From Philhelius pedissequus (taxonomy: Eukaryota > Arthropoda > Insecta > Diptera > Syrphidae): a stretch of DNA of 64,000 nucleotides. This document shows positions 11,458-23,075 of the stretch, piece after piece. Under the pieces are notes generated by a model, which saw only the letters and a program-made list of their open reading frames with translations, made no database searches and was not told the DNA's origin. The position numbers and the translations under genes are program-made. Position 1 is the first letter of the stretch. The number at the start of each line of letters is the position of its first letter. The stretch spans positions 122,769,929 through 122,833,928 of the forward strand of contig OU343161.1 of assembly GCA_910595825.1 (NCBI GenBank). The letters are read 5' to 3'.

Positions 11458-12076
11458 GGTGTTGGTTAGTGGGACACTAAATAGATACATTTTAAAAGTG
11501 GAACCCATCTTCTGATTTTCAGTATCTTATCTTATTTCTTGTCAATTTAAATGGTGTAAAGTTTTAATTTGCAATTGATGTTATTATAGAATAGGGTGTG
11601 CCAACAATTCAAAGCGCTCCTGTATTGCATTGAGATAAACGAAGAACCAACTTTGTATACTATACATTTCAAATAGAATTGCATGCCTTTGTGGACTAGA
11701 CTGTCCAACTATGCCGTTTGTGCTCTTGTTTGATGCACTTCAAGAGTCGCTCTTATATCTGTGGAGAAAAATGTAGTTTGTTCCCAGACAATTTACTGAC
11801 AATAGGTCTGGTGCAGACTTTTTTTTTGACAGAAATTAACAGCTTATCATGGGGATTTGGAATGGCTTTTCTATTAATTTTTAAACGTCGACAGCCATTT
11901 GTTATTGCATATTTCTGTGTGCCTAAAATTCACAACACCCAGGAGGCAAATTTATTGTACAGAAATTGTCAAGAAGGAAAAATTGTGCGTGTCAAAAAAA
12001 TTTGTTCAAGCTTTAAAAAAATGTATATACCTATTTAAAAACCAATCAGGCAGAACAAACAATGAGCCGCTATCAG
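11458..12076. other. 5' flank of the chitinase gene, no gene seen
   Basis: AT-rich sequence upstream of the chitinase start. It would hold the promoter, but no TATA or initiator can be called with confidence. Short ORFs on the plus strand have no coherent composition. Confidence 0.4.
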
Positions 12077-12136
12077 TTTTTACTTGTGATTATAGGTACT
12101 ATAAGGCAAGTTATGCATTCGTAAAAAAAATTCTAA

Positions 12137-13101
12137 GACCCCTTTCACACAAGGAAACTGAGTTGCCGGCAACTGGGAGTTTGTTGGTGAGAAGGGCAAG
12201 AAGTAAGGGAAATGAAAAAAATCTCCCCGCTGAACGATTTGAAGAGATTTTTTTGACGTTATGCTTTGAAATTTTCTTAGGTTTCCATTTTGACTTCTGT
12301 CTCTGATAGATGTCAAACATATTTTTTTAAAGAGAAATGTTTCTTACAATTATATTATTACATTAACCAAACCAAGTGAGCTACTTACATAAATTCATTG
12401 TGAAAGAAAATTTTAAGTTTTAATTCTTTTAATTAATTCAATCCATCACGAGTTGGTACACATTTCATACATACAATTATGCGCCTAGACATGGGAAATC
12501 GACAACAAAAACGCACGGACCAACTAAGCTCTCAGCTTGTGGCTTCATCATCACATTTGGTTTATAATGACGTTCTTATATTAGCGAGCAGCAGCAGCAG
12601 CAGGCAGCACCACAGGTATCAGTCATATCATCCGCCAGTGGTTTATGTGTCCAGCTGTACCATTAAAGCTTCGGTGCATTCTAATAAGCCCAATATATGT
12701 ATATGGGTCCAAGATTTGGATGGCAAGAGAAACGCACAACAAATCTGCACACAAATCAATTTTCTCCTGGTTCATTCTTCTCCGTGACCTTTTAATATAT
12801 TAATTTAGCAAACCATTATTAACAACCACAATAAAAAAACAACATTTACCTATATAATCGCACCAGGTTTCTTTATTTCTCTAAAAATAAGCTGCGGTTA
12901 ATTTATAACTCAAAATTGTGTAGAATTTTCCAGCGGCGAAGCAAATTGTTTGTTTACAAAAAGCGAATGTCAAATCAAAAGCAATTCAAAAAACGAGCAA
13001 CTCAGTTTCCTCATAAATTTCTTCGTGTGAAAGCTACAAGGCAATTAAAGGAAAACGTCAAAAAAATCTCCAGCAACTGGTATCTCTGTGTGAAAGGGGA
13101 C
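12137..13101. mobile_element. Harbinger-like MITE with TAA target duplication
   Basis: Ends are inverted: GACCCCTTTCACAC at the left and GTCCCCTTTCACAC read inward from the right. A TAA occurs on both sides (12134-12136 and 13102-13104). The empty site is visible in family A copy 4, which reads TTCTAACAATC on the complementary strand, so the TAA is a 3-bp duplication. A TWA-type 3-bp duplication is typical of PIF/Harbinger. A second, internal version of the end, with CTTTCACACGAAG and GGAAACTGAGTTGC, occurs near 13005-13043. A (CAG)n run lies at about 12586-12604. No transposase is present. Confidence 0.75.
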
Positions 13102-14578
13102 TAACAATCAAACATGACATTACGATTATAGAGCACACCATAAAAGGGACCCACCTCAGTTCCGCCTATATGTCTGTCCTCGAGTCTGCAGCCTAAACGG
13201 TTCGACGGATTTGATTCAAACTTGGTACAGATTGTTTTTTCGGTAATATGCCCACACGTTTTTTTTTCATTTTTTTTAAGACGACAAATAACAGTAGCCC
13301 CTATACATTTTTTTTGGCCAAAAACAAAAATTTTATTTTCTCAAAAACGGCTGCAGCGATTTTTATAAAAAAAAATCAGTTCAATAATAAAGGGAAAGGG
13401 TACCTTTTGACAATTTTTTTTTGGAAAAAAATTGTTATTTTTGGTACCTCTAGTACAACCATTTTTTTTTTGGTTTTCGATTTTTTTGAAAACGGTTAAT
13501 TTGATTTTTTTGAAATTTTTTACGCAGAAGCTCCTAGAAAGTTTAAACACTATTGTATACCAAAATTTTAAAAATTTTTTTTTTTTTGAAATAATTTTTT
13601 TTTTTGAAAACTGAAAATTTCGAAAACGACTCAATAGATTTTTTCAAAATTTCGTATTTGGTGGTTTTTTGACATTATCTTGAATAGTTAAAAAAATATT
13701 TTTTTTTAAACAAAAAACAACGGTACCTCCCATACATATGTTAAAAAACCGTTAAGAAAAAAGTTTATTTCACAAAAACGGCTCCAAGAATTTAAAAAAA
13801 AAAATTTGTGTGTTCTTAAATTAGTAGAGTTCACTTTTAGGTATAAAAATATTTCTTTTTGCGTACTTATTAACGGTACTTCCCATAGAACCACTTTTCA
13901 TATTTTCGATTTTCTCAATATTGGATGAACCGATTAAAATATTTTTTTTTTATAAAAATGCTCCCTAAAATTGTTAATAAAACTGCATACGAAAATTTTC
14001 AAAAAAACGTTTTTCGATTTTTAAAAAAATTAATAATTTTTTTTTTGAAAAATCGATTTTTCAAAAACCACAGAATTCACAGAATTTTTTTGAAATTTGA
14101 ATTTATGTATATAAATAATATCTTCAAAATGGTGTTTCAATTTTTTTTTCTAAAAATGTTTTCAAAATTTTATACATAAAAAATTAATTTATTAAAAAAC
14201 CGCTCCAACGATTTTTTAAATTTGTTTGATATATTCTTATTTATCCATGGATTCAATTTGAATCTTTGTTTTCCCTCAAACTATAACGACAAAGCAATAT
14301 AAAAACATTTAATTATGTTTATTATCCATTTATTGGTACCTTATTATTAATCCATTTTAAGAAATTTCACGTACGTCACAGAATACTAAAGACAATGTAG
14401 GCTTTAATACATTTATATATACATATCTATGTGTCTCTAAAAATCACATGAATCTTATGTATGCATATTACACCCAACTTATAAAGTTATATGCATATAG
14501 CTACTCATCTACACCCTTCATTTTCATTATTATAATATGTACATGTTTACATACTTAGGTTCCATCTATATGTATATG

Positions 14579-14780
14579 TCGATGGTGTTGCGCAAAAAGG
14601 GTCAATCTGATATTTTCAATCAGGTTTCTAATGTTTAAAATATAAACTTTTAAATTTTGAAATTTGTTTTATTTTATTGTTCGATTGAATCGTTTCACAA
14701 CATTATTTTTTACATTATCGGGCTTAATATTTGTTGACTGTTGAAAATATCAGATTGCCCTTTTTACGCAACACCATCGA
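14579..14780. mobile_element. ~200-bp MITE with ~39-bp TIRs
   Basis: Arms at about 14580-14619 and 14741-14779 are near-perfect inverted repeats. The left begins CGATGGTGTTGCGCAAAAAG and the right, read inward, CGATGGTGTTGCGTAAAAAG; both continue to GATATTTTCAA. The element lies inside family A copy 1. There is no coding sequence. Superfamily unknown. Confidence 0.8.
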
Positions 14781-15119
14781 TGTATGTAGATACATTTTGC
14801 TCTCCTAACTTACATAATTAAAATCCATAACTTAGATTCAAATATAAATTTGTTGGTAGGTACCTATGTAACTATTCCTTGAATATAATTCATTATACTA
14901 AGAATCAAGTTAATCTTACCTACATAGGATTTAAACCTGCATAGGATGACTACACCTAATTAACTAAACCACACTGGTTAGCTACATCAAAGTTGTCAGC
15001 TACAAGAGCAAGTTGGTACGATCCAGTCGTGCATTTTATTTCAATATGACAAAGAGAAAACAGAAACAAGCACAACTAGCAGTAAATTCTTTATTTTTCC
15101 TTTCACTTCTCGAAGTTAC

Positions 15120-15553
15120 ATTTGGCGTTTTTCTTTTTCAGCTCCGAGTAAAGAACACAGCTGTCAAGAAAATATCTGTGTTTCTTTTTTAGCTCAGACA
15201 CGTGTTTCTTTTTTAAATCAGAGCCAAATCGGGGCATGAACCATTAGCTCAGAATAAAATGACCGATCAAACGGAGCAAAGTGCTGGGCGCGGCTAACTT
15301 TACTCATAATTTAACAATTATCACTAAAGTAAAACCAATTAAAAACAAAAATGAATTCGGAAAACGAAAGCTTTGGATTTGCTGGTAAATAAGTTTTAAT
15401 AAAAACAATTATAATAATATATGACAGTTCTGTGCTTAAGTTTATTTCAAATTAAATCTGAGATATCTGACCATGCTATACTCAGATCTAAATCGGTTTA
15501 CTCAGTCTCTGCTCAGAGATCTGCTCGGAGATAACAAAGAAAAACGCCAATTA
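15120..15553. mobile_element. TIR element with GGCGTTTTTCTTT ends, copy 1
   Basis: The left end reads TTGGCGTTTTTCTTTTTCAG and the right end, read inward, TTGGCGTTTTTCTTTGTT. Subterminal words with CAGAG and CTCAG occur on both sides. The middle (15353-15387) holds an ATG-led exon-like stretch, MNSENESFGFA, ending in a donor-like G|GTAAAT. A relative lies at 54116-54552. Non-autonomous; family undetermined. Confidence 0.6.
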
Positions 15554-15839
15554 TTAACTTGATCAGTGTAGGTACTGTAAAGTGCTTATCAGACAGTATG
15601 CATATACTGACTAGGTTAGTATGGACAGTTAGATTACTGTCTATTTTTTGTATTACACTAGTGATAATTTGTTATTGAAAATTTCATAAGTTCTGATCTT
15701 AACAGTATTTTCCAAATGGGAATAAGACACTGCTTAGAATTTAAGCTTCAAAAACTCAGTGTTGTCTTCTATCGTTAAAGCAAAACCCTCAACACATGCC
15801 GCTATCAATGAGCGGCACTTGCATTGGTAAAACTGATCA

Positions 15840-16150
15840 GCTATCAGTCCTTCGTATGTACATCACAGACCACCTCTTGCGGAATTACCACATATTCGAT
15901 GTCGCCAAAATCGCTGCAGTGTTTGGGCTTTCATCGAAGATGCAAAAAATTCTTCTCCCCGTCTGATGTTGCTGTAAACTATGGCCTTATTTTTTGTAAA
16001 CAATGTTTTAGCGAAATAGCCAGTTACTTTCTTGCCCTTAAAATAGTCAACCATAATACACGCGCTTCTATGAATGCTCTTCAGTGTACCATTGAGCCCA
16101 ACTACAACTTAGAGGACGTACTGTCTAGTACAGATATCCTTCTTTAGCCG
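15840..16150 (+). pseudogene. Jockey-type LINE RT C-terminal fragment
   Basis: The plus-strand reading contains CGITTYSMSPK and CLGFHRRCKKFFSPSDVAV, then LALKIVNHNTRASMNALQ. It matches the C-terminal part of the RT protein also seen at 46183-46707 (CLGFLRICKKYFSPSDLVV). The segment between the two halves is deleted. Dead fragment. Confidence 0.7.
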
Positions 16151-16261
16151 TTCATCGCGAATTATACCAAGTTTTGATATACAGAAATGAAATGAATTCT
16201 AATGATGTATAATTTCTCTTAAAGCGTTTTTGCTTCTCTTTACGCATTATTAACGTATGTA

Positions 16262-16401
16262 ATAACGAACTCAATACTATTTAAAGCTTTAATTGATTAA
16301 AAAAAGTGATAATTTTTTCTATATATGTACATGTGTAATATAAGAAATTATCACTTTTTTGAATAAATTAAAGTTTTAAATAGTATTAAGTTCGTCATTA
16401 A
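16262..16401. mobile_element. Hairpin MITE (~140 bp)
   Basis: Two arms of about 57 bases are inverted repeats separated by about 20 bases. The left reads AACGAACTCAATACTATTTA and the right, read inward, GACGAACTTAATACTATTTA; both run on into AAAAGTGATAATTT. It would fold into one long hairpin. No gene. Confidence 0.75.
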
Positions 16402-16591
16402 AAATAATTAAGTGTTTTTCAGCATCAAAAAAATAAACGATCAGCATGGCATCGGTAACACCATCGCAAAAAAGTAGTTCTGCTGAATCCATATTGACGT
16501 ATGTGAACCTACTTTATTATTTTAATCACAGAGGGTATACACTCACTAACACAAGCAAAACTGCCACAACGGATGACATTTAGTCATTCTT

Positions 16592-17008
16592 TTATGACCT
16601 TTTCGATTGGCCGTCCGGAACACGTTCCCCAAATAAAACACCAGGAAACAATTTGACTGATTCTGAATTCACTGTATTTGTGAAAATTAAATAAAAAAAA
16701 ATCACATCGACTAAAAAGAATTTCCAAACACTTGATTTCAATTTAGACACATTTTCTTGTATGAATAATAATTATACCTAGCTTCTTTTTACCTTATCTT
16801 ACCAAAAAAGTAGTTTAAATTCAATAATCACATCGAAATTACACAACAAAACAACCCGATGATTTTGACATTTTAATTATGTGAGTGTATTAGTGATTCT
16901 GTTTTCGATTCTGAAATGAAATCCAGAATCGTTTTCTGTTCTGTTTAGAGTAACTACTGTCATTTTGTAGGGGTCAGAACAGTTCTGGATGAAAAATCGA
17001 AAAGGCCA
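16592..17008. mobile_element. TIR element with GRCCTTTTCGATT ends
   Basis: The left end reads ATGACCTTTTCGATTGG; the right end, read inward, reads AGTGGCCTTTTCGATTTTTC. No coding sequence inside. The preceding sequence (16446-16499) contains ATGGCATCGGTAACACC leading to a donor-like GAC|GTATGT, an exon-like start with no partner. Confidence 0.5.
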
Positions 17009-17734
17009 CTAATTTCCATAAAAAATGAAAAAAAAAACCGCCACCTTTTTGATTTGACAGTTTGTTGCAACATCAGTTGCCCGCAGTTATTCGGGTATGT
17101 TTTCAGAAATCACATCTTCTTCAGGGAAATTTTTATTCACGATAACCCTGAATAAAAATTTGCCTGAAGTGTTCTCTCTAATTCGAACATAGGAAACGGT
17201 AATGATGCTCAAATGTTTCCTCGAAATTTATTTGTATCAGGAATAAACTTTCCCAGGAATCTTGGGTATATCATTCGATTTTTTTCCAGGGAAAATTAAT
17301 CCGTGGAAGATTCAAGATCTCAAGAAATTTCGATAGAATAAAATATTCCGTGGGAAATGAAATTTTCCGGGAGATTCCTGATAGGGCCAATTCTTCATAT
17401 ATGAAAAAAAGTCTTTATATTAAGTTTTTCACGTACAAACATTTTGTGGAAAATTGTACAAAATACGAATTGTTACGAAATTGTAAGAACTTTCAAGATA
17501 ACAAACAGACAATATGTGTTTCCTTTTTAGTCCAGCACCAGCGCTCATAAATTTATTTGTAGTTTCAAAAGATAAGAGCCCTATTGAGTCTAAACTATCG
17601 CACGCGCTCGTGTTTGTTTACATTCTACTTTTATGCGACAATGCGTTCAACTAAATTGTATAACAAACAGTGCACATACGCCCAAGTGTACGGTATTAGA
17701 GCCCTCCATAAATTCAAACTGATAGCGAGTTTCC

Positions 17735-17835
17735 TTCAAGAAAAGATTTTCTCTTTTTGTCAAAAGATTTTCTCTTTCTGCCAAAAGATTTTCTCTTTCT
17801 CTATAAAGATTTTCTTTGTCTGTCAAAGGATTTTA
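17735..17835 (+). repeat. ~21-bp tandem repeat
   Basis: About four copies of a unit close to AAAAGATTTTCTCTTTCTGTC, decaying at the right. It lies in a segment (17715-17900) that shares sequence with 33526-33690, for example TAGCGAGTTTC and CAAAAGATTT. Confidence 0.7.
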
Positions 17836-18357
17836 TGTTTTTGAATTTTGAGAGTTTCAACACCAAAGATTTGATCTCTGATGGGTTGCCAGATGATACA
17901 TGTATCATAAATGTACAACGCAAAAAATTGAAGGGCAAATGCGCAAATATAAAATTTCACATGCATTCCGATTTTTCTCTTAAAGAAAGAGACAGTATGA
18001 TGTAAGCGGTGGTATACCTTCACATCTGTTAAAATTTCCTCTAGAAAATTCAAAGTTGAACTCAGAATATACATCAGAATAGTTTCTGATAGTTTCATAT
18101 AGTTTTTCTGGCGTTAATATGATCTCATGTAAACAAAGCAACCATGCATTTATGAAGGCGCCCAAAATCTAGCAACGAGTTGCGAATTCGTCCGAAGCTT
18201 AACGATTAAATGTCAAAATCATGCGAGGCGTTGTGTCTCTTAGATTTGTTTTTCTTCCGATTGTCTACGAAAACAAATCACATGCGGAACTTTGTCCTAC
18301 TCAAGGCGGCAGTAACAAAAATAAATAAAAATACAAATTAAATTAGAAATTTTGGAG

Positions 18358-18551
18358 ATGTCGTCTGAACTGTAAGTAAAATTTTGTATTTATTTCTATC
18401 ATTTACATAATGTGCATATATATGTATTTTTTTTTATTTTAGAAACCAATACGCCCGGCTGGTTGAAATGATAAGGGTCAAGCCAGATTTTTTAATGTCA
18501 ACTACATGTGTGAAGAAGATACGTTTCAACATTTCTGTCCGATTCGGTTAG
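18358..18551 (+). pseudogene. Two-exon MADF-like N-terminal fragment
   Basis: ATG at 18358 gives MSSEL and a donor CT|GTAAGT at 18371/18372. The acceptor TTTTATTTTAG ends at 18442. Joined in phase, the second exon (18443-18551) reads NQYARLVEMIRVKPDFLM and stops at TAG after 40 codons in total. The segment YARLVEMIRVKPDFL resembles the first helix of MADF (Adf-1-type Myb-like) domains, which occur in fly transcription factors and in PIF/Harbinger accessory proteins. The rest of a domain is missing. It is probably the start of a decayed transposon or host gene. The family call is an inference from a short match. Confidence 0.35.
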
Positions 18552-19800
18552 CATGAAGCAAATAATCGGAATTTTTCTCTGAATAATTTAGATTCATAAA
18601 TTTAGTTCATAGTTTCGTCTTCTCATCTGATGATGAAGATATATTTGTTGCAGAAATGTGTGAAATGAAAACCAGGATAAAGGATTTGGTTTCGGTGGAA
18701 AACAATCATTCGAATTTTCCATTTAAACGTCGACTCATTTCCGATTTTTACATTGGAATTCCAGAAATTTCAAAAATTATGACAGCAGGGTCCAGACGAA
18801 TTGCTTTTGTTTTTTTTTTGTTCTGAAAAAATCAGTGTTGGATTTGTGTTTTAATATTAAATAGAATACACAAAATATGTATTCCAATAGTGTTTTTCTG
18901 CAAGCAATTAAAAAGGAAAAAATAGTCTTTTCCGATAGATGTTCCTCGCAAAGAGAGTAGTCAAGTACCTACTTTCATTTTTTTATAATTTCAAATTAAT
19001 TTATTAAATTACTTATGTATTTAGTTTTGCTAAATTCATTTCGACTGCAGATCAGGCATTTGTAAATATATATTATATTGTACCACGTTTCTTAGTATTT
19101 CTTTATGTTCCTCCGTAGTTTTTTTTAGAATTTGGGATTTCCTTATTTATTTTTATGGCAGTGAACAAAAGTCCGATAACATACACATTTTTATCCAAAC
19201 TTCAGACGATTTTCGCATGAGCATCTGTTATAAATGTGAATATGAACTTGGGATAGTGCAGTTCGCCCGATGGATAGCAGAATACAAAGGCAGTGTTAAA
19301 GGGAATCGAATGAGTGGATCGAATATATGATTCACATGAATAGCAGAATTGATGTATATTGTTTATGACTGCAGTTGACAACAGTGTTCATAAAAACTCT
19401 TTTTTTCTCTTTCAAAATTGATTTAAGAGATTCTGATCATTAAATCAGTCCTAATATTATACTCGTATTATTACAATAAGGCTGATTATGTTTGCATTTT
19501 GCATTTAATAAATAACAATGACAAGCCTACTTATTCTGTTCAGAAATACATTTATCGCATTGAATATTGACCGACCCTGGCAATTAGCACTAATATTTTC
19601 TTATGATCATAATAGCGAAATACTCATGAATGATTAGTTTTATCATTAAAAAAAAATCGGTCGAATCCAACTTCTTGCGAGTAAAAATATAAAAATCAAT
19701 TTTAAAGATTTATTTTTATTTTTCGTTTATTGGCCATATTGACAAGAATTGTTTATTTAATATTGATTAGTTTTTAACATTGACATACATTTTGCATTAA

Positions 19801-19833
<33 letters not shown>

Positions 19834-22236
19834 TTTGATACGTTTTATTTAAATGAAACGCAACAATCGGTTTATTTTAGTATTATTGTTTTTTAAATCT
19901 ATGGTGTAAACCTGGTCTTAATTAAAAATTCCGTTTTTTTTATTACATACTTAATTTTATTATAAAATAAAAAATAACGACAATTATTAAAAAAAAATAC
20001 TAATAAACTTTATCTTCGTGTATTTTAATACAAATTGCAATACTAAAAATAATATTTTTTTTAAATTTTATTTAAATTTAATTCTTATTAACATTTTAAA
20101 GAAAAATTGCAGCTTTTGTAGCTATTCAGCTAATATTCAAAATAAAAAATCAATGCTATTGATTTATTTTTTAAGTTTTAAATTAAAATAATAAGTTCTT
20201 TATTTTTTTTTAAACACAATGGAAGCCTGATTAAATAAAATTGTTATTTATTTTGTTTAATTATTGCAGTAACATTTATGAAGACTTACATATTATATAT
20301 TTTTTAATAAAAACAATCAGTAGGTATCTTCCAAAAATATACCATTTCTTCTAAACAAAATAAAACATAATACAATTATTTGTGTTTTGTGTAAAAATGT
20401 AAAAAACGTATAGATTTTTATAATTATTTATATAAAAATTAATAAAACTTAAAATAAACAATTTAAATTGTTCAAACATGGATAACTATTATTAAACTTA
20501 CATGCAATATATATATATATATTTTATATAAAAAAGAGAACTTACTAAATAAAATAATGTTTAAATATCGAAACATCAAGGCCAACAAAAAAAAATGTCG
20601 TATTGCCATTCGTGCAGCAAGCAATTTATTCCTAAGAAAAAGATGGCTGAAAATATAAAACACATAAGTATATAAATTTTAAATTAAATAAATCAAAAAC
20701 TTAAAATAAATCACAACAGTATAAGTTACACATATTAAAATTATAAAAAAAAACTAAGATGTTACAATGTGAATGTATTCTTGTGAAAGGACGTTTTAAA
20801 TGTATGTTTGAACCTATCGGGAATCTATCAGGAAATTTCGTTTCCCATGGAATATTTAATACCATCGACATTTCTCCTGTGATTGTGAATCTCCCGCGGA
20901 ATAATCGTATGAAATGACAGCAAAACTCCCTGGGAAAGTTTATTCCCGATACCAAAAAATTCCGAGGGAAATGTTTGAACATCATTCACATCCCCTACGT
21001 TTGAATAAGAGAAACATTTAAAGGGAACTATTTATTCACGATAGAAATTCAGAGTTTGGAAAAAAGTACAAGAGTTTCAATGGCAATTCAACAGCAATAA
21101 ATGGTTCTATACTCTGTCCCAGAAAAATAGGCAGTGCGGGCAAGAAAGGACGATTGCCTCTCATTCTCGCTACAGTGGATTGCATAAATCTGTGGCTCAA
21201 TAAAGTTCTCACAGGGCTTTCATAGTTTGTATTTTAAATGGACCCAAATATGTAAGCTCTCAAATCAAAAGCACATCAACAGAAACCCAAGGAAAAAAAA
21301 CGAAGTTAAAAAATTGACATGGGTAACTCTGAAAGCACATCAATATTTAATGGGGTTGAATAGCAGCAGCAGCCACAGGCCACGGGAAAAGCAATTCAGT
21401 CCACATTCAGACATTGTGTGTCTGTGCCAGAGGAAATGAAATTTTATTTTATTATTTTATAGATTATGGGCGGGCAAACACTTTTTATGGAGAGTTTGTT
21501 TCAATTTAGTATGCTGCCAAAATATGACACGCAACTGATTTTGAAAAAGCTTCTATTCTAATAATAAAAATCAATAAAACAATTTGTCATAACATTTAAG
21601 AAGAGGAACAAGTTTAGTTAAACAAATTTAATTAAAAATATTTTTATACTATCTAAACCTCAAAATATATTTCGTTGCTTTACTGTCAAGTAATGAGCTG
21701 TACAAAACCTCTACAGAATTCAATGTTTACCTCAGAAAATTCGAATTTTTTCTGATCTTAGTTTTTGCTCGGGAATAAGCTAATTTTAAGCCTTTTGGGT
21801 GACACTATGAAAATATGAAAAATATAGTATGTTGCCTACCTGTCAACCAATAAACTGTCAAAATCGATTGAGGGATTGTTCCGATTAAAATGGATAAAAA
21901 ACACCTCGAAATTTTTCCGATATTATTTTTAGCTTACGAAACAAACCAAGACTAAAGATTAGACGAAGACCGGGACCGAGACTAGACTGTACATTCAAAT
22001 TTTCACGAGAAAAGGGTGAGATCAAGTTTGAGACGAGACTTGGTTAGTTAGATTCCTATCATGTGCGGCCGGCGGCGGTTATCCATTTCACAACTGATTC
22101 ATCTGTATCCCCAAAGACTTACCTTGTTCGTTTTCTTATTTTATTAAAATCAATTTTCTAGATTTTCAAGATCATCGATAAGAAGCTCCAGTATGGAATT
22201 CCATAGTGCTTAGCAATATCTTTCTTTTTTGTAATA
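18552..22236. other. Low-complexity intergenic DNA
   Basis: Mostly A/T-rich sequence with a (TA)n run at 19801-19827 and another near 20508-20525. 20790-21060 is an inverted partial relative of 17160-17390: both contain GTTTATTCC/GGAATAAAC, GGGAAA and TATTCACGATA words. No gene is supported. Confidence 0.5.
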
Positions 22237-22397
22237 AACCTCCTTCAACTTTGTTAATTATTCGTTGTATAGAAATTCGTTTTATGCAAATTCGTTGTAA
22301 GGAGATCAAAACATACTTAAAATTTGAACGATAAAGCTTTGTGCTTGAAATTGATTGGTAAAGAAATTCGTTAAACGGAAGTTCGACTGTATGGCCA
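22237..22397. repeat. Fragment with a pogo/Tc1-like terminus
   Basis: The sequence contains several ATTCGTT words and ends GGAAGTTCGACTG|TA at about 22392. Read inward this is CAGTCGAACTTCC, nearly the same as the TIR of the element at 41765-42835. The other end was not found, so it is treated as a solo end. Confidence 0.4.
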
Positions 22398-22651
22398 AAA
22401 TATTAAGTGTTTAAAATGAGTATTTCTTTTAAATTAGTATCGATTAAATAATCCAAACAGACATCTACTAATATGTAAATCCGTTCATCATAGTTGTTAT
22501 GTAGAAGGATATAACATTATAAGGAAGGATATCACATTATCATCGGCTTGTCCTTGGATGTTCCCTTCAGCAATATCTTGATGCCAGGTGTTGTACGTTT
22601 CTGCACAAAATTATCCACAATAAATTACCCTTATACATTTTTGAAAAACTA

Positions 22652-23075
22652 ACATTCGCTCAATCCCATAGAACCTTAAGCCTCTTGCTTCCAACTTTTA
22701 ACTACTTGAACTCTTCGCGGCTCTTTATTATATATGCAACCAAGCTATGGAATTCTCTTCCCTTACATATTAAAAGAATAATAAATGCTGGAAACTTCAA
22801 AAATGCGATCTCTTCTGAATTTAGTTAAACCTCTTCACAGTATTATTTATATATAGTAATTAACAAAGGAAATTAAACAGGTTTTTATTTATGTAATATT
22901 AATATGTGCCATGTATTATATATTTATGTATATTATGTTATTATTTCTTAGATTAAGTATAATTGAATAATGTGTTGCTTACTATCCAAATGTTAAGTAC
23001 TATAAAAGACTAAGTCTTACTTGTACATCCTTATTGAATAATAAAAATTGAATTGAATTGAATTGAATTGAATAA
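22652..23075 (+). pseudogene. Non-LTR retrotransposon 3' end with (TTGAA)n tail
   Basis: 22652-22827 translates without a stop to the C-terminus of a LINE RT protein, including ATKLWNSLPLHIKR, then FKNAISSEFS and TAA. About 220 bases of 3' UTR follow, ending in an ATTGA pentamer run at 23046-23073. A 3' microsatellite tail instead of poly(A) is known in several LINE clades. The 5' portion is missing. Confidence 0.65.

Larger units (their letters stand above)
12077..15039 (+). repeat. Repeat family A, copy 1 (with two nested MITEs)
   Basis: Starts with TTTTTACTTGTGATTATAGG and ends with ATCCAGTCGTGCATTTTA. The same two ends occur at 25799-26639 (+) and 54705-55845 (-), and the 3' end alone at 41474-43575 (-). 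The interior contains runs resembling 'AACGGTACC' and 'AAAACGGCTCCAACGATTTT', a CTGTCTGTC block in some copies, and long T/A tracts. Two other elements sit inside this copy, at 12137-13101 and 14579-14780. There are no TIRs between the two family ends and no protein. Class unknown; see Part 2. Confidence 0.75.

Noticed and set aside
12479..12787. 102-codon ORF with Ser-rich run
   Set aside because: Lies within the Harbinger-like MITE and owes its Ser run to a CAG repeat; no family resemblance.
13248..14179. Several Phe/Lys/Ile-rich ORFs
   Set aside because: Poly(T)/poly(A) tracts of repeat family A; no conserved reading between copies.
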